A stretch of DNA of 64,000 nt from an uncultured Pirellulaceae bacterium. Its GTDB lineage: Bacteria > Planctomycetota > Planctomycetia > Pirellulales > Pirellulaceae. Within the stretch, counting starts at the first letter, position 1, and every line of letters starts with the position of its first letter. Both the position numbers and the translations under genes were made by a program. The notes beneath the pieces were generated by a model. The model did no database searches. It worked only from the letters and a program-made list of their open reading frames with translations, and was not told where the DNA came from. The stretch lies in the NCBI GenBank assembly GCA_938083195.1, contig CALKCK010000007.1, positions 1-64,000 of the forward strand, in the 5' to 3' direction. Of the stretch, positions 7,483-16,246 are shown piece after piece.

Positions 7483-9486
7483 GTGAAAATTTGGTTTAAC
7501 AAAATCAATGAGAGTCGTCGTTCTATCTTCGAGGTAGAGGATAAGGACCAGAATGGAATCCCCGTTGATGTTGAAGTTACCATCGGTAGAGATGAGACCA
7601 ATATGTTGGTTTTGGAAAGTCCATTGGTCTCTCGCCTTCACGCAGTCGTGCGCCGCAAGGACAATGTATTCGAACTAGAAAACATTGGCCTGAATGTTTG
7701 CATGATTGGTGACACTGAGATTGGAGTGGGTGAATCCGCTCAGTTTGATACAGGAATGCCAGTAAGAATCTGGCCGTACACGTTAAGTTTTGAGCTTGAG
7801 ACGCTTCCCCAAGTTAGCCGTGAAGAATTCGATGGCCATGTCCGAAAAGTGATGGCCAATCTCGAGCAAAAGATACACAAACAACTTTTAGAGCGGCTTG
7901 ATCTAGTTGGAATGGAAAGCTCTCGCACGCCAGATCAAAAAAGCATTCTCTTGCTAGAGCACAACATTGAAGACTGCTGTCGTGAGATGCAGGTCTTCTC
8001 TGAGGAGAACGAGGATCTGTTAAACAGTGTTGTTGGTTTGGTTTTGCGTGATTTACTCACGAATCAAATCATCTTGGAGGGTGGTCAGGATTCGGCCAAA
8101 TTGGCGCCCTTGGCGTGTAACGAATTTGATGTTCCAGCGACGCTGATTCCGGAACGTGAGATTGAGTTAGAAAATCTAATCCGGATGCTGAAAGACAAGT
8201 TACAGATTGATGTCACAACGGATACTAGTGAAAAGGTCAGGATTGTTGACCAGAACGCTCAGGCCGTGTTTCCATCCTTTCAACGTTTTCTGCATGGCGA
8301 ATTACGGAAATATGTAATTCTTAGGGCGTTAAAGAAGGACTTAAAGGATACTGTGTTTGGTTTTGGACCACTGCAAGACCTTCTGCGTGTTCCAACCATC
8401 ACCGAGATTATGGTCGTCTCCAGTGATCAAATTTACGTTGAGACCGATGGCGTGATTGAAAAATCTGGTCGCCGTTTTATTTCTGATCACGTAACCGAAT
8501 CGGTGATTGAGCGAATTGTCGCCCAGGTTGGACGCCGAATTGATAAAAGCCAACCTTTGGTGGATGCACGTCTGCCAGATGGTTCACGCGTCAATGCAAT
8601 CATTCCACCACTTTCTGTTTCTGGCCCCTGCCTAACGATTAGGCGCTTCCCCAAAGACCGACTCACGATTGAAGAGTTGATTAACAAGCAGAGTCTTACC
8701 AGTTCAGCGGCTGCATTCTTGAGAGCCGCGGTTGGGAATCGGCGAAACATCTTGGTCAGTGGCGGAACCGGTAGTGGAAAAACCACCATGCTCAACGCGA
8801 TGAGTAGTTTCATTTCATCCAAAGAACGAATCGTTACGGTCGAAGATACGGCCGAGCTTAAAATGCACCAGGAACATGTTGTTACCTTGGAAACTCGAGC
8901 TGCCAATGTGGAAGGCACCGGTGCCTACACTGCTCGGGACTTAGTTAAAAATGCTCTTCGAATGAGGCCAGATCGCCTAATTGTCGGCGAGTGTCGCGGC
9001 GGTGAAGCCCTTGATATGCTTCAGGCAATGAACACAGGACATGATGGTTCGATGACGACTGTGCACGCAAACAGTGCACATGAGGTCATTGAGCGACTGG
9101 AATTACTGGTGTTGATGGCAGTTGAATTGCCAATTAAAGCGATCCACCGACAAATTGCATCCGCCCTCGATTTAGTAGTTCAGCTTACGCGAATGCAGGA
9201 TGGCCGAAGGATGGTCACCCAAATTTCGGAGGTGGAGAGGATGGATGAAGAAACTGGCAATTTGATTGTTACCGATATATTTAACGCAAGAGACGGGATC
9301 ATGCTTCGACCGACGGGGCATCTTCCAACCTTCGTGGATCAATTAGTCGATAAAAACCTTTTGGATTTGAGGTTTCTTTACCACGAAGACCGTACTCCTC
9401 ATGCGGGGGCGACTGTCATCGAAGCAAAACCGCCGCTGGCAAAGAACCTGACTGGCAATCCACCAACGGCGGAGCTCTTGCCATAA
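7483..9486 (+). CDS. cpaF: FHA-domain-fused CpaF/TadA pilus motor ATPase
   Basis: A 667-residue fusion. An N-terminal FHA domain (residues about 25-105; IGRDETN...SPLVSRLHAVV, the conserved GR, S and RLH residues of phosphothreonine readers) is followed by a linker and a complete CpaF ATPase. In the ATPase, Walker A GGTGSGKT lies near residue 427, MRPDRLIVGE near 493, and TTVHANS after that. The start is a GTG with a GGAAAG-type ribosome site. It is followed by tadB and tadC. FHA domains bind phosphothreonine, and a Ser/Thr kinase is encoded 3 kb downstream, so motor activity may depend on phosphorylation (inference). It is the second CpaF of the cluster. Confidence 0.93.
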   Translation: MKIWFNKINESRRSIFEVEDKDQNGIPVDVEVTIGRDETNMLVLESPLVSRLHAVVRRKDNVFELENIGLNVCMIGDTEIGVGESAQFDTGMPVRIWPYTLSFELETLPQVSREEFDGHVRKVMANLEQKIHKQLLERLDLVGMESSRTPDQKSILLLEHNIEDCCREMQVFSEENEDLLNSVVGLVLRDLLTNQIILEGGQDSAKLAPLACNEFDVPATLIPEREIELENLIRMLKDKLQIDVTTDTSEKVRIVDQNAQAVFPSFQRFLHGELRKYVILRALKKDLKDTVFGFGPLQDLLRVPTITEIMVVSSDQIYVETDGVIEKSGRRFISDHVTESVIERIVAQVGRRIDKSQPLVDARLPDGSRVNAIIPPLSVSGPCLTIRRFPKDRLTIEELINKQSLTSSAAAFLRAAVGNRRNILVSGGTGSGKTTMLNAMSSFISSKERIVTVEDTAELKMHQEHVVTLETRAANVEGTGAYTARDLVKNALRMRPDRLIVGECRGGEALDMLQAMNTGHDGSMTTVHANSAHEVIERLELLVLMAVELPIKAIHRQIASALDLVVQLTRMQDGRRMVTQISEVERMDEETGNLIVTDIFNARDGIMLRPTGHLPTFVDQLVDKNLLDLRFLYHEDRTPHAGATVIEAKPPLAKNLTGNPPTAELLP

Positions 9487-9543
9487 CACGGCTTATTTGT
9501 TCTTCCAACAACATTTTAAATTTTTATTTCAACACAGATTTTC

Positions 9544-10392
9544 ATGAGCACAACCGACACCCTATTTTTGAGCACGTTGATGGGCCTCGCTGCCGGCGTT
9601 GCATCATGGGCCAGCCGTGATTGGGTGGGACGGGTAATCGATTTTATCGAAGCTGATGTTCAAAAGAAGTTGAAGGCAATGCGTATCGTCGCACCGCGGC
9701 TTCGCATCTATTTGTCGAGTTGGATCTATTTAATGGTCATTGCCCTTACCGGATTATGGTTCGGCTATGGTAATCCAGTGTTCGCGATCATGGCGATTAC
9801 TTTAATGGGTCCGCTCCCTTGGTATCTGCTGAGAAGAATGGCAGAGCGGCGCCGGTTGCAAATTGAGGACCAGTTAGCTGGGAGTATGACGACTTTGGCC
9901 GGTGCGATTCGAGCCGGACTCTCGCTTGCCCAAGCATTAGAAATTTTAGCTGAGCAATCGCCGCAACCTATTCGGTTGGAATTCCAGCACATGGTGGGGC
10001 AGTACTCAATGGGAAAAACTTTGCAAGAGACTTTGCTCGAAGCGAAGCAGCGATTGCAAAGTGAAAACTTTTCGATGTTCGCTGCCGCCATGCTGGCCAG
10101 CCGGGAGAGCGGTGGAAAGCTTAACGAAACGGTCGAGCGGATCGCGAAATCGGTTCGGGAGTTTCAACGACTCGAGAGAAAGATCGAATCTGAAACTGCT
10201 CAGGCTCGAAAATCCGCTACTTATATGGCGATTGCGCCGCCAGTCATTTTACTGGTTTACTATTTTGTCGATCCAATAAATACGGGCCGGTTGTTTTCGA
10301 CGTTACCCGGGCAAATCATGCTGTCGATTGCTGTGTTATTGAACGTCTCAGCTTGGTTATGGGCGAGATCGATCCTGTCACCTGACATATAA
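9544..10392 (+). CDS. tadB: TadB-like pilus inner-membrane platform protein
   Basis: A 282-residue protein with a type II secretion system F domain: LAGSMTTLAGAIRAGLSLAQALE, then a helical region ending in FAAAMLASRESGGKLNETVE. Hydrophobic segments lie near residues 55-90 and at the C-terminus (about 225-280). TadB and TadC form the inner-membrane platform on which the CpaF motor acts. The order motor-tadB-tadC is the canonical one. Confidence 0.9.
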   Translation: MSTTDTLFLSTLMGLAAGVASWASRDWVGRVIDFIEADVQKKLKAMRIVAPRLRIYLSSWIYLMVIALTGLWFGYGNPVFAIMAITLMGPLPWYLLRRMAERRRLQIEDQLAGSMTTLAGAIRAGLSLAQALEILAEQSPQPIRLEFQHMVGQYSMGKTLQETLLEAKQRLQSENFSMFAAAMLASRESGGKLNETVERIAKSVREFQRLERKIESETAQARKSATYMAIAPPVILLVYYFVDPINTGRLFSTLPGQIMLSIAVLLNVSAWLWARSILSPDI

Positions 10393-10453
10393 TGAATCAA
10401 CAAATTTTTAATCAAGCCGCTGGTACATACACTTTGTTCAAACGATAAAAAAC

Positions 10454-11407
10454 GTGAATTTGTTTTACACTACAAAATTTGAATTGCTTGCTGCTGCTGA
10501 TGCCGCGGCTGCGGTGCCGACTCTGGTCACGGCGGCTTCTGTATTTATGTTCGCGTGGTGGGTCTCTCGTTCTCTGCAAACAGGAGACCTTGAGCAAGGC
10601 AATGAGTGGCGGTTCGATGTCAGCCGCATTAATGACCTTCGTCGCAATGACTCGATGTACAGGATATTTCAACCAGTAATTAGAGTGTTGGCGCAATTGA
10701 ACCGTGGCGCTTTCCGAGATTTCCTGCCTTCTATTTACCGGGAGATTCAAGCTGCCGGTTTACCACGAACGTGGTTGCCTGAGGAATACCTTGCGAAGTT
10801 ACAGTTGATTGGGTTGTTAATTTCGCCATTCATTATTGTTGGTTGCGTTCAATGGATGGGCGGGTTTGGGATTGTCATGGGCGTGATTTTCACTTTTGTG
10901 TTTATCATTTTGTTGCGAAGGAACCTACGACGCAAAGCAATGATCCGTCTCACAGACATTAAAAGACGTATGCCGTTCATGTTAGATTTGATGACTCTTT
11001 TGATGGAAGCTGGAACTACCTTTCTTCACGCGCTTGAGCAAGCGGTTGGGGAATACCGTGGGCACGCCTTATCACATGAATTTGCACGAGTTCTGACGGA
11101 CATGAATCTCGGCAAAACGCGGAAGCAGGCGTTTGAGTCAATGCGTGATCGGCTTCAAGACGATGAAATTACCAGTATTATCGGATCGATGTTGCAAGCG
11201 GAACAATTGGGGACTCCGTTATCAGGAGTTTTCCGAACGCAGGCCGACGTCTTGCGAATGAAGCGGTCTCAGCGTGCCGAAGCCATCGCAGGCGAAGCGG
11301 CGGTAAAGATGCTGCTGCCTGGCGTATTGGTAATGGCGGCAACGGTGATCGTGATTATCGGCCCCTTTGCACTGAATTTTTTGATCTTTGGTTTTAACAT
11401 TGACTAG
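10454..11407 (+). CDS. tadC: TadC-like pilus inner-membrane platform protein
   Basis: A 317-residue protein with the second type II secretion F-like domain of the Tad system. Paired hydrophobic segments occur around residues 110-155, the F domain RMPFMLDLMTLLMEAGTTFL... follows, and a C-terminal membrane segment (LLPGVLVMAATVIVIIG) ends it. The start is a GTG, 61 bases after tadB. It closes the recognisable pilus gene order in this window. Secretin CpaC, CpaE/TadZ and TadD-like genes are not seen here and may lie upstream of the window. Confidence 0.88.
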   Translation: MNLFYTTKFELLAAADAAAAVPTLVTAASVFMFAWWVSRSLQTGDLEQGNEWRFDVSRINDLRRNDSMYRIFQPVIRVLAQLNRGAFRDFLPSIYREIQAAGLPRTWLPEEYLAKLQLIGLLISPFIIVGCVQWMGGFGIVMGVIFTFVFIILLRRNLRRKAMIRLTDIKRRMPFMLDLMTLLMEAGTTFLHALEQAVGEYRGHALSHEFARVLTDMNLGKTRKQAFESMRDRLQDDEITSIIGSMLQAEQLGTPLSGVFRTQADVLRMKRSQRAEAIAGEAAVKMLLPGVLVMAATVIVIIGPFALNFLIFGFNID

Positions 11408-11465
11408 CTCAGGATTGGGAGAAAGCCTCTAATAGTTTGTAGCCAAACTCAAGTAGACAAGAGTT

Positions 11466-12386
11466 ATGAAAAACGAAAACTGTCCAAATTGCGGTGGGAA
11501 ACTGGGCGTTCCGGAAAAGCTCAAGGGCCGACCGGTTCGATGCCCAAAGTGCGATTTGGAATTTGTCCCCGATGAGAATATGGGCAAATTAAAATCAAAT
11601 CGAAACAAGAAGTCCTCTGGAGCAGCTAAGCAGCCAGCGTTGAGAGCTATTCCGCTCCCCGCCGGTGTCTCCCATGATCCCCCTGATACCTCGGATTCGG
11701 TGACCCAGTTAGAGCGTCCGAATTCACCGCTGATGCCGCCGAAGAAAAAACGCAAAACAAAAAAGAAGGTGGAATCACTCCCTCCCTCTGTAGCTGCGGT
11801 TGAACCGGACGTAGTGTCCCACGCGGCGACGCCAGTTTCTGCTCAAGGGGATCTGGCTCAAGCGGAAACCGTGGAGACTCCAGTCGTCGCGAAGATAATC
11901 CAGCAAGAGACGGTTGAGCCCAAGCTAACTAAGGATGGCAAACTTCCAACTTTGTTGCTCGCTGACGAGGAAAAGCCACGGGCTTCTGAGAAGGGGGGGC
12001 TTAAATCGAATCCAATTGTTATTGGACTGTTGATTTGTTTCAGCCTTGTCAGTTCAGCGGGAATGTTATTCCTGATTGAATCGGGGCACCCAGAGGCAAA
12101 ACAAGAGGTAGAGGAGGCACGTATTGATGTAGTCCGGTTTTACCAAGTCCGTGAAGATCAGGAACTGCAGCCTTATCAACGAGAATTGAGGGAAGCACAG
12201 CGGGCGTACTCTCGCGGAGATTTCTCCGCCGAATCGAGTTATTACCAAAAGGTAATGTTGCGATTCCACAATGAAGATTTAACTAAATATGCTGGGCTGA
12301 CAGGTAGCCCGATTGGTGATATCGAACTTGAGAAGGATGTTTCTTTGTTGTTGAAAGACGCGAAGAAACGTGCCAAGAGAAATTAG
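11466..12386 (+). CDS. Zinc-ribbon single-pass membrane protein
   Basis: A 306-residue protein. An N-terminal zinc ribbon (CPNCGGKLGVPEKLKG...CPKC) resembles the MJ0042-type ribbons abundant in planctomycetes. A low-complexity Pro/Glu/Lys-rich cytoplasmic region follows, with one basic stretch KKKRKTKKK. A transmembrane segment lies at about residues 180-200, and about 100 helical residues with charged repeats form the C-terminus. It is 58 bases after tadC and 53 before the kinase, so it is probably in the same operon. Function unknown. Confidence 0.75.
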   Translation: MKNENCPNCGGKLGVPEKLKGRPVRCPKCDLEFVPDENMGKLKSNRNKKSSGAAKQPALRAIPLPAGVSHDPPDTSDSVTQLERPNSPLMPPKKKRKTKKKVESLPPSVAAVEPDVVSHAATPVSAQGDLAQAETVETPVVAKIIQQETVEPKLTKDGKLPTLLLADEEKPRASEKGGLKSNPIVIGLLICFSLVSSAGMLFLIESGHPEAKQEVEEARIDVVRFYQVREDQELQPYQRELREAQRAYSRGDFSAESSYYQKVMLRFHNEDLTKYAGLTGSPIGDIELEKDVSLLLKDAKKRAKRN

Positions 12387-12439
12387 CACGCGGTCAATCC
12401 TTTGACTGGTGAAAACTCCCCTTAGATTTCGAAAATGAT

Positions 12440-15400
12440 ATGGCGAAAGATCGATCAAAAAAACGCTACGACAATCTCGTCCTTATTGGTGAGGGTGAGT
12501 ATGCGAAAGTTTATTCGGCTGAAGATACCAAGCTTGGCCGAAGCGTCGCGGTCAAGCGAGTTCGTAAGCAGTATCTAGATGACAAGGAAAAGTTGTCTCG
12601 CTATTGGAAAGAAGCTCAGTTGCTCGTTGATGTTGAGCATCCCAACATTCTGACAATCTACGATTTAATGAAATCAAAAGGTTGCCTTGTGCTTGAGCTT
12701 ATGAAGGGGAACCTCAAGCAAATCTACGGTAACCGTCCGATGCCGGTGAAAGATATTCGTGAGATGTTGCTGCAAGTTGCCCGCGGCTTGGAATGTTTAC
12801 ACAAAAATGAAATCACCCACGGCGATGTTAAGCCGGAAAACTTAATGTTGAGTCGCCAAGATGTTGTCAAGCTAGGTGATTTTGGTTTGGCAAGGCGGGC
12901 GAGCGATGAAGAGGGAAGTCTCTTAAAAGGAACGACTAAATATATGGCACCTGAATTGGTGTCAGAGGATTTTGGCGAAGTTGGTACGGCCAGCGATCTC
13001 TATTCGTTAGGTTTTTCCGCGCTTGAGTTAATGATTGGACCTCAATTTGACTCTCTCTTTCCAGACTTAATCGCTTTTGGTAGCGATAAACAAATGGCGT
13101 GGATGATGTGGCATTGTTCAGCCGATCGTAAATTTCCTCCAATACAAACGATCCTTGAGGGTGTGCCCGATGATTTGGCCAAGGTTCTTCAAAAACTAAC
13201 TGAAAAGCCACAAAGTGATCGTTACCAGAGTGCAAAAGAACTGATTGATGATTTGACTGGCGGTACGAAATTAATTGGCGAGGCCATTCGTGATGATGAG
13301 GCAGAGGCAAATGAATTAGCCAAAAAGAAGAAGCGTAAACGGCGAATTAAAGCGGCGGTTGCCTGTTGTATAAGTCTGATGCTTTGTGGCGTTATCTTTT
13401 GGGCTATTCAGGAGCCGCCTCCCAAACCAGTTGCCAAAGTCGTTGATCCCGTGCGAGGCGTCGTCAAAAATGTCCTACCCATCGATCAAAAATTTGTGCT
13501 TGAGCTTATGAAGGGGAACGTGGAAGAGTATCAACTGAGTCCTGCGGATACTGTTCATATCAATCGAAAGAAACGCCTACTCAGTGATCTTCAATTAGGT
13601 GACCGAATTGTGGTTCATACCCGCCCGAGAACTGAAACGGCATCTGGGATTTTGGAAGTGCTCGCCTTCCGGCCAGAGACGCATTCGGGGGTGTTGACTT
13701 CGGTTGATGCGGAAAATGGAAAAATGAAAATTTCGGTGTTGGGGGGGACGGACGAAGGCGAAGTTTTTGACCTTGCTTCGATTGAGGAAACGGAGATTAG
13801 TCTCAATGAGGAGTCTCAAAAAGACGGCGAACCCCTAGACATTTCGGCATTAGCCGAAGGCGATGAGGTTATCGTCGATCTGTCTGATGATGAATCCGGC
13901 ATGGTTGCATTGAAAGTAGTTGCGACGCGGCTCGTTTCCATCGAAGGTCTTATTAGAAAACTCGACCCACCCAATGGTACGATTACGATCGGCGTCGACG
14001 ACGGTGGTGGCGACGAACAATTGATCACACTACCGATTGACCCGGCGTGCAGTATTACCTTGAATGGCCTAGCCTCGATTGATGAAAAACTATTGAGTGT
14101 GGCTAATGTCCAAGTGGGAGATCAAGTAAAGATTCGCCACGACATCAAAATTAAAAATCTTGATGCGTATCGCGATTTCGGCGATTTAGGCCGAATCTTA
14201 TCGATTGACTATGCGGGCAACACGATTGACGTCAAGAGTGTGGATTCGACCGAAAAACAGCAATACAAGATCACTCCAGAGACCTCTATTAAGCTAGGGT
14301 TGGACTCAGTTAAATTGACTGATCTTCGCGCTGGTGATTCGGTTGAATTGAGTCATGACTCGCCGGACGAAGCGACACCGCCGCTTATTTTTCTTGACGC
14401 CACGCGGATGCCGAATCGAAATCGTTGGGTTATTCTGATTGGCAATCAGAGTTTTGAATCCAGTACGGTAACCGAAAATCGTACCGCCGATGCAGATCTT
14501 GAATCGTTGCGGTCCACATTGGTGGAACGATTTGCCGTTCCAGAGAATCAGGTGTCGGTGTTTGAAAACGAAAGTTCCGTGCGCTTAAGAAATGAAATTC
14601 CGAACTTACTCGATCGTCTCGGCGCGCAGGATGAACTCTACGTCTATATCACGACCCGTGGTTATTTAGACAAGGGTGACCGTGCTTATTTAGCAGCTAA
14701 AGAATTCGTTGAAACGAAGATGGAAGACACTGGTTTGGCACTCGATTGGCTAATCGACCAAATCGACGGCTCCACCGCTAAACGAAAATTGCTAATGCTT
14801 GACTGTAGCACCAACGACTTGGATAAATCAGTCAATGGATTATCGATGGTCGATTCGATTCAAGCTTCTAAACGTGGTGGTTATCCAAAATCGACTTATA
14901 TCTTGTCGAGTAGCGGGGAAGGGGAGAGTGGCTTAGCGTCGACGGAGAAAGCAAATAGAAGTCTGTTTGGTTTGTCACTGGCAGACGCGTTCGCCGGTGA
15001 AGCGGATCAGCAACGCGATAGTGACATTGAGACGACTGAATTGACAACGTTTGTTATTGAGCAAGTCCAGAAATTGGCGAGCTCGTCTGGGCGTTCACAA
15101 CGCCCCAAGTTGATTCTTCCCGACGATACACCGCCGCGACTTTCTGATGCGGCGCGGCAGGCAACAATCGAACTCCTTTCCAAACTGGGCCAAAAAGGCT
15201 TTAAAGAGCCAGAAATTAGAGCGGAGGCGCTCGCAGCCGAAAGGCTCGCCAGCGGAGAGCCCGATCCAATGCTGGCTGCCGGGATTTTGTTGATTCGTGT
15301 TGGGAAGATTAACGAGTCGCTGGAGATTTTAGAGAGTATTCGGCTCTCTCACCCAGATATCTTGGTATCCCACCAGGCGGTCATTTGGATTCATTTTTAC

Positions 15401-15811
15401 AAAAAGCACTACAAGATCGGGACGGCAAAGATTGCCGAGTTGTTGGCGAATATTCCTAAGCCCGAAAAGGCAGACGAAACTTACAGTGAAGAACAATTAT
15501 CTCTATTCGAATGGGCTGGTAAGCTTAGAGAGTTGGCCGAACGTGGTAACTGGGTGCCTGCGCCGCGTGTGCCAGACCCCCAGGATTTAGCAAGCTGTGA
15601 TCAACTAGCGTCTGAGCATGGAGCGGTTGCCAATGCAAGATATCTTGAGGGAAGAAAAGCTGCGGGGGCTGTCGTTGAGAAGTTCCAAGCGGAAGTCGAT
15701 GCAGATCCAGATTCAAAATCAAAGTTGGAACGAGAGCGAATCGATTTTTATGTCGAGAAAATCGCCAGCCCCAGCACGGTCACGCTGATTCGAGGTGGTC
15801 TGGACAGGTAA
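12440..15811 (+). CDS. Transmembrane Ser/Thr protein kinase with beta repeats and a degenerate caspase-like domain
   Basis: An 1123-residue protein. Kinase domain at residues about 10-275: glycine loop IGEGEYAKVY, VAVK lysine, catalytic loop HGDVKPEN (HGD rather than HRD) and GDFGLAR. A transmembrane helix lies at about 303-326. Then about four repeats of roughly 75 residues (about 335-650), each ending in a 'LxxGDxVxV' strand, DUF5666-like. Residues about 660-890 have the layout of a caspase/peptidase C14 fold: RWVILIGNQSF, ELYVYITTRGYLDKGD, KLLMLDCSTND. The catalytic His position reads TRG instead of GHG and the Cys position is shifted to Ser, so peptidase activity is doubtful. A TPR-like tail follows. 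Its position after the tad genes suggests it may phosphorylate the target of the FHA-motor. Confidence 0.85.
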   Translation: MAKDRSKKRYDNLVLIGEGEYAKVYSAEDTKLGRSVAVKRVRKQYLDDKEKLSRYWKEAQLLVDVEHPNILTIYDLMKSKGCLVLELMKGNLKQIYGNRPMPVKDIREMLLQVARGLECLHKNEITHGDVKPENLMLSRQDVVKLGDFGLARRASDEEGSLLKGTTKYMAPELVSEDFGEVGTASDLYSLGFSALELMIGPQFDSLFPDLIAFGSDKQMAWMMWHCSADRKFPPIQTILEGVPDDLAKVLQKLTEKPQSDRYQSAKELIDDLTGGTKLIGEAIRDDEAEANELAKKKKRKRRIKAAVACCISLMLCGVIFWAIQEPPPKPVAKVVDPVRGVVKNVLPIDQKFVLELMKGNVEEYQLSPADTVHINRKKRLLSDLQLGDRIVVHTRPRTETASGILEVLAFRPETHSGVLTSVDAENGKMKISVLGGTDEGEVFDLASIEETEISLNEESQKDGEPLDISALAEGDEVIVDLSDDESGMVALKVVATRLVSIEGLIRKLDPPNGTITIGVDDGGGDEQLITLPIDPACSITLNGLASIDEKLLSVANVQVGDQVKIRHDIKIKNLDAYRDFGDLGRILSIDYAGNTIDVKSVDSTEKQQYKITPETSIKLGLDSVKLTDLRAGDSVELSHDSPDEATPPLIFLDATRMPNRNRWVILIGNQSFESSTVTENRTADADLESLRSTLVERFAVPENQVSVFENESSVRLRNEIPNLLDRLGAQDELYVYITTRGYLDKGDRAYLAAKEFVETKMEDTGLALDWLIDQIDGSTAKRKLLMLDCSTNDLDKSVNGLSMVDSIQASKRGGYPKSTYILSSSGEGESGLASTEKANRSLFGLSLADAFAGEADQQRDSDIETTELTTFVIEQVQKLASSSGRSQRPKLILPDDTPPRLSDAARQATIELLSKLGQKGFKEPEIRAEALAAERLASGEPDPMLAAGILLIRVGKINESLEILESIRLSHPDILVSHQAVIWIHFYKKHYKIGTAKIAELLANIPKPEKADETYSEEQLSLFEWAGKLRELAERGNWVPAPRVPDPQDLASCDQLASEHGAVANARYLEGRKAAGAVVEKFQAEVDADPDSKSKLERERIDFYVEKIASPSTVTLIRGGLDR
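12687..13519 (+). repeat. 26-base exact direct repeat inside the kinase gene
   Basis: The copies at 12687-12712 and 13494-13519 are identical over 26 bases and read in the same frame as VLELMKGN. The first lies in the kinase hinge region, the second in the first extracytoplasmic repeat. The coordinates given span both copies. Confidence 0.9.
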
Positions 15812-16246
15812 TATTTGTTCGAGAACCGTCTAAATTCGCCCCCATTTCCATTCTATCGAGCAACTCCAAAAATCGTTCAGGTCGACGAAAACTGCGCAGA
15901 TTCACATTTTGGGCGGGAACGTCGAACTGATACTGATTTTTTTTGTTGTTTCGGGGAAGAGAAGGGCGTTCCTGCGAAACAAGTTTGCATGGGAAACATA
16001 GCTAGCTCGATCACAGTATGAAAAATTGCCTTTTTGACTTAAAAAGATGGCGATTACGACGGTGAACCAGTTCTTTTTCTTGCCAAGTTCCGGAATCGCC
16101 ATGAAAACTGGTTAACCCCGTTTTTCCAATTCAATCCGTTTTGGTATTCTATTGGCTTGAGTGAAATGACCCGTTCGTAGATCGGGTGAAAACGCAATCG
16201 ATAAACACCAAAGGTGGACGTACGTCCCCGATTGATAAAATTAAAT
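15812..16246. other. 435-base intergenic region upstream of the ketosynthase gene
   Basis: No convincing gene. Short open frames here lack ribosome sites and have no coding character. It presumably holds the end of the kinase transcript and the promoter of the ketosynthase gene. The only structure seen is a loose pair of inverted 8-mers (AACCAGTT near 16065 and AACTGGTT near 16106). Confidence 0.5.

Noticed and set aside
8487-8918. 143-codon open frame on the minus strand
   Set aside because: Antisense to the conserved CpaF catalytic domain; a shadow of that gene's codon use.
12440-15811. Active caspase/metacaspase
   Set aside because: The His and Cys positions of the dyad are replaced, so I describe it as degenerate rather than as a peptidase.
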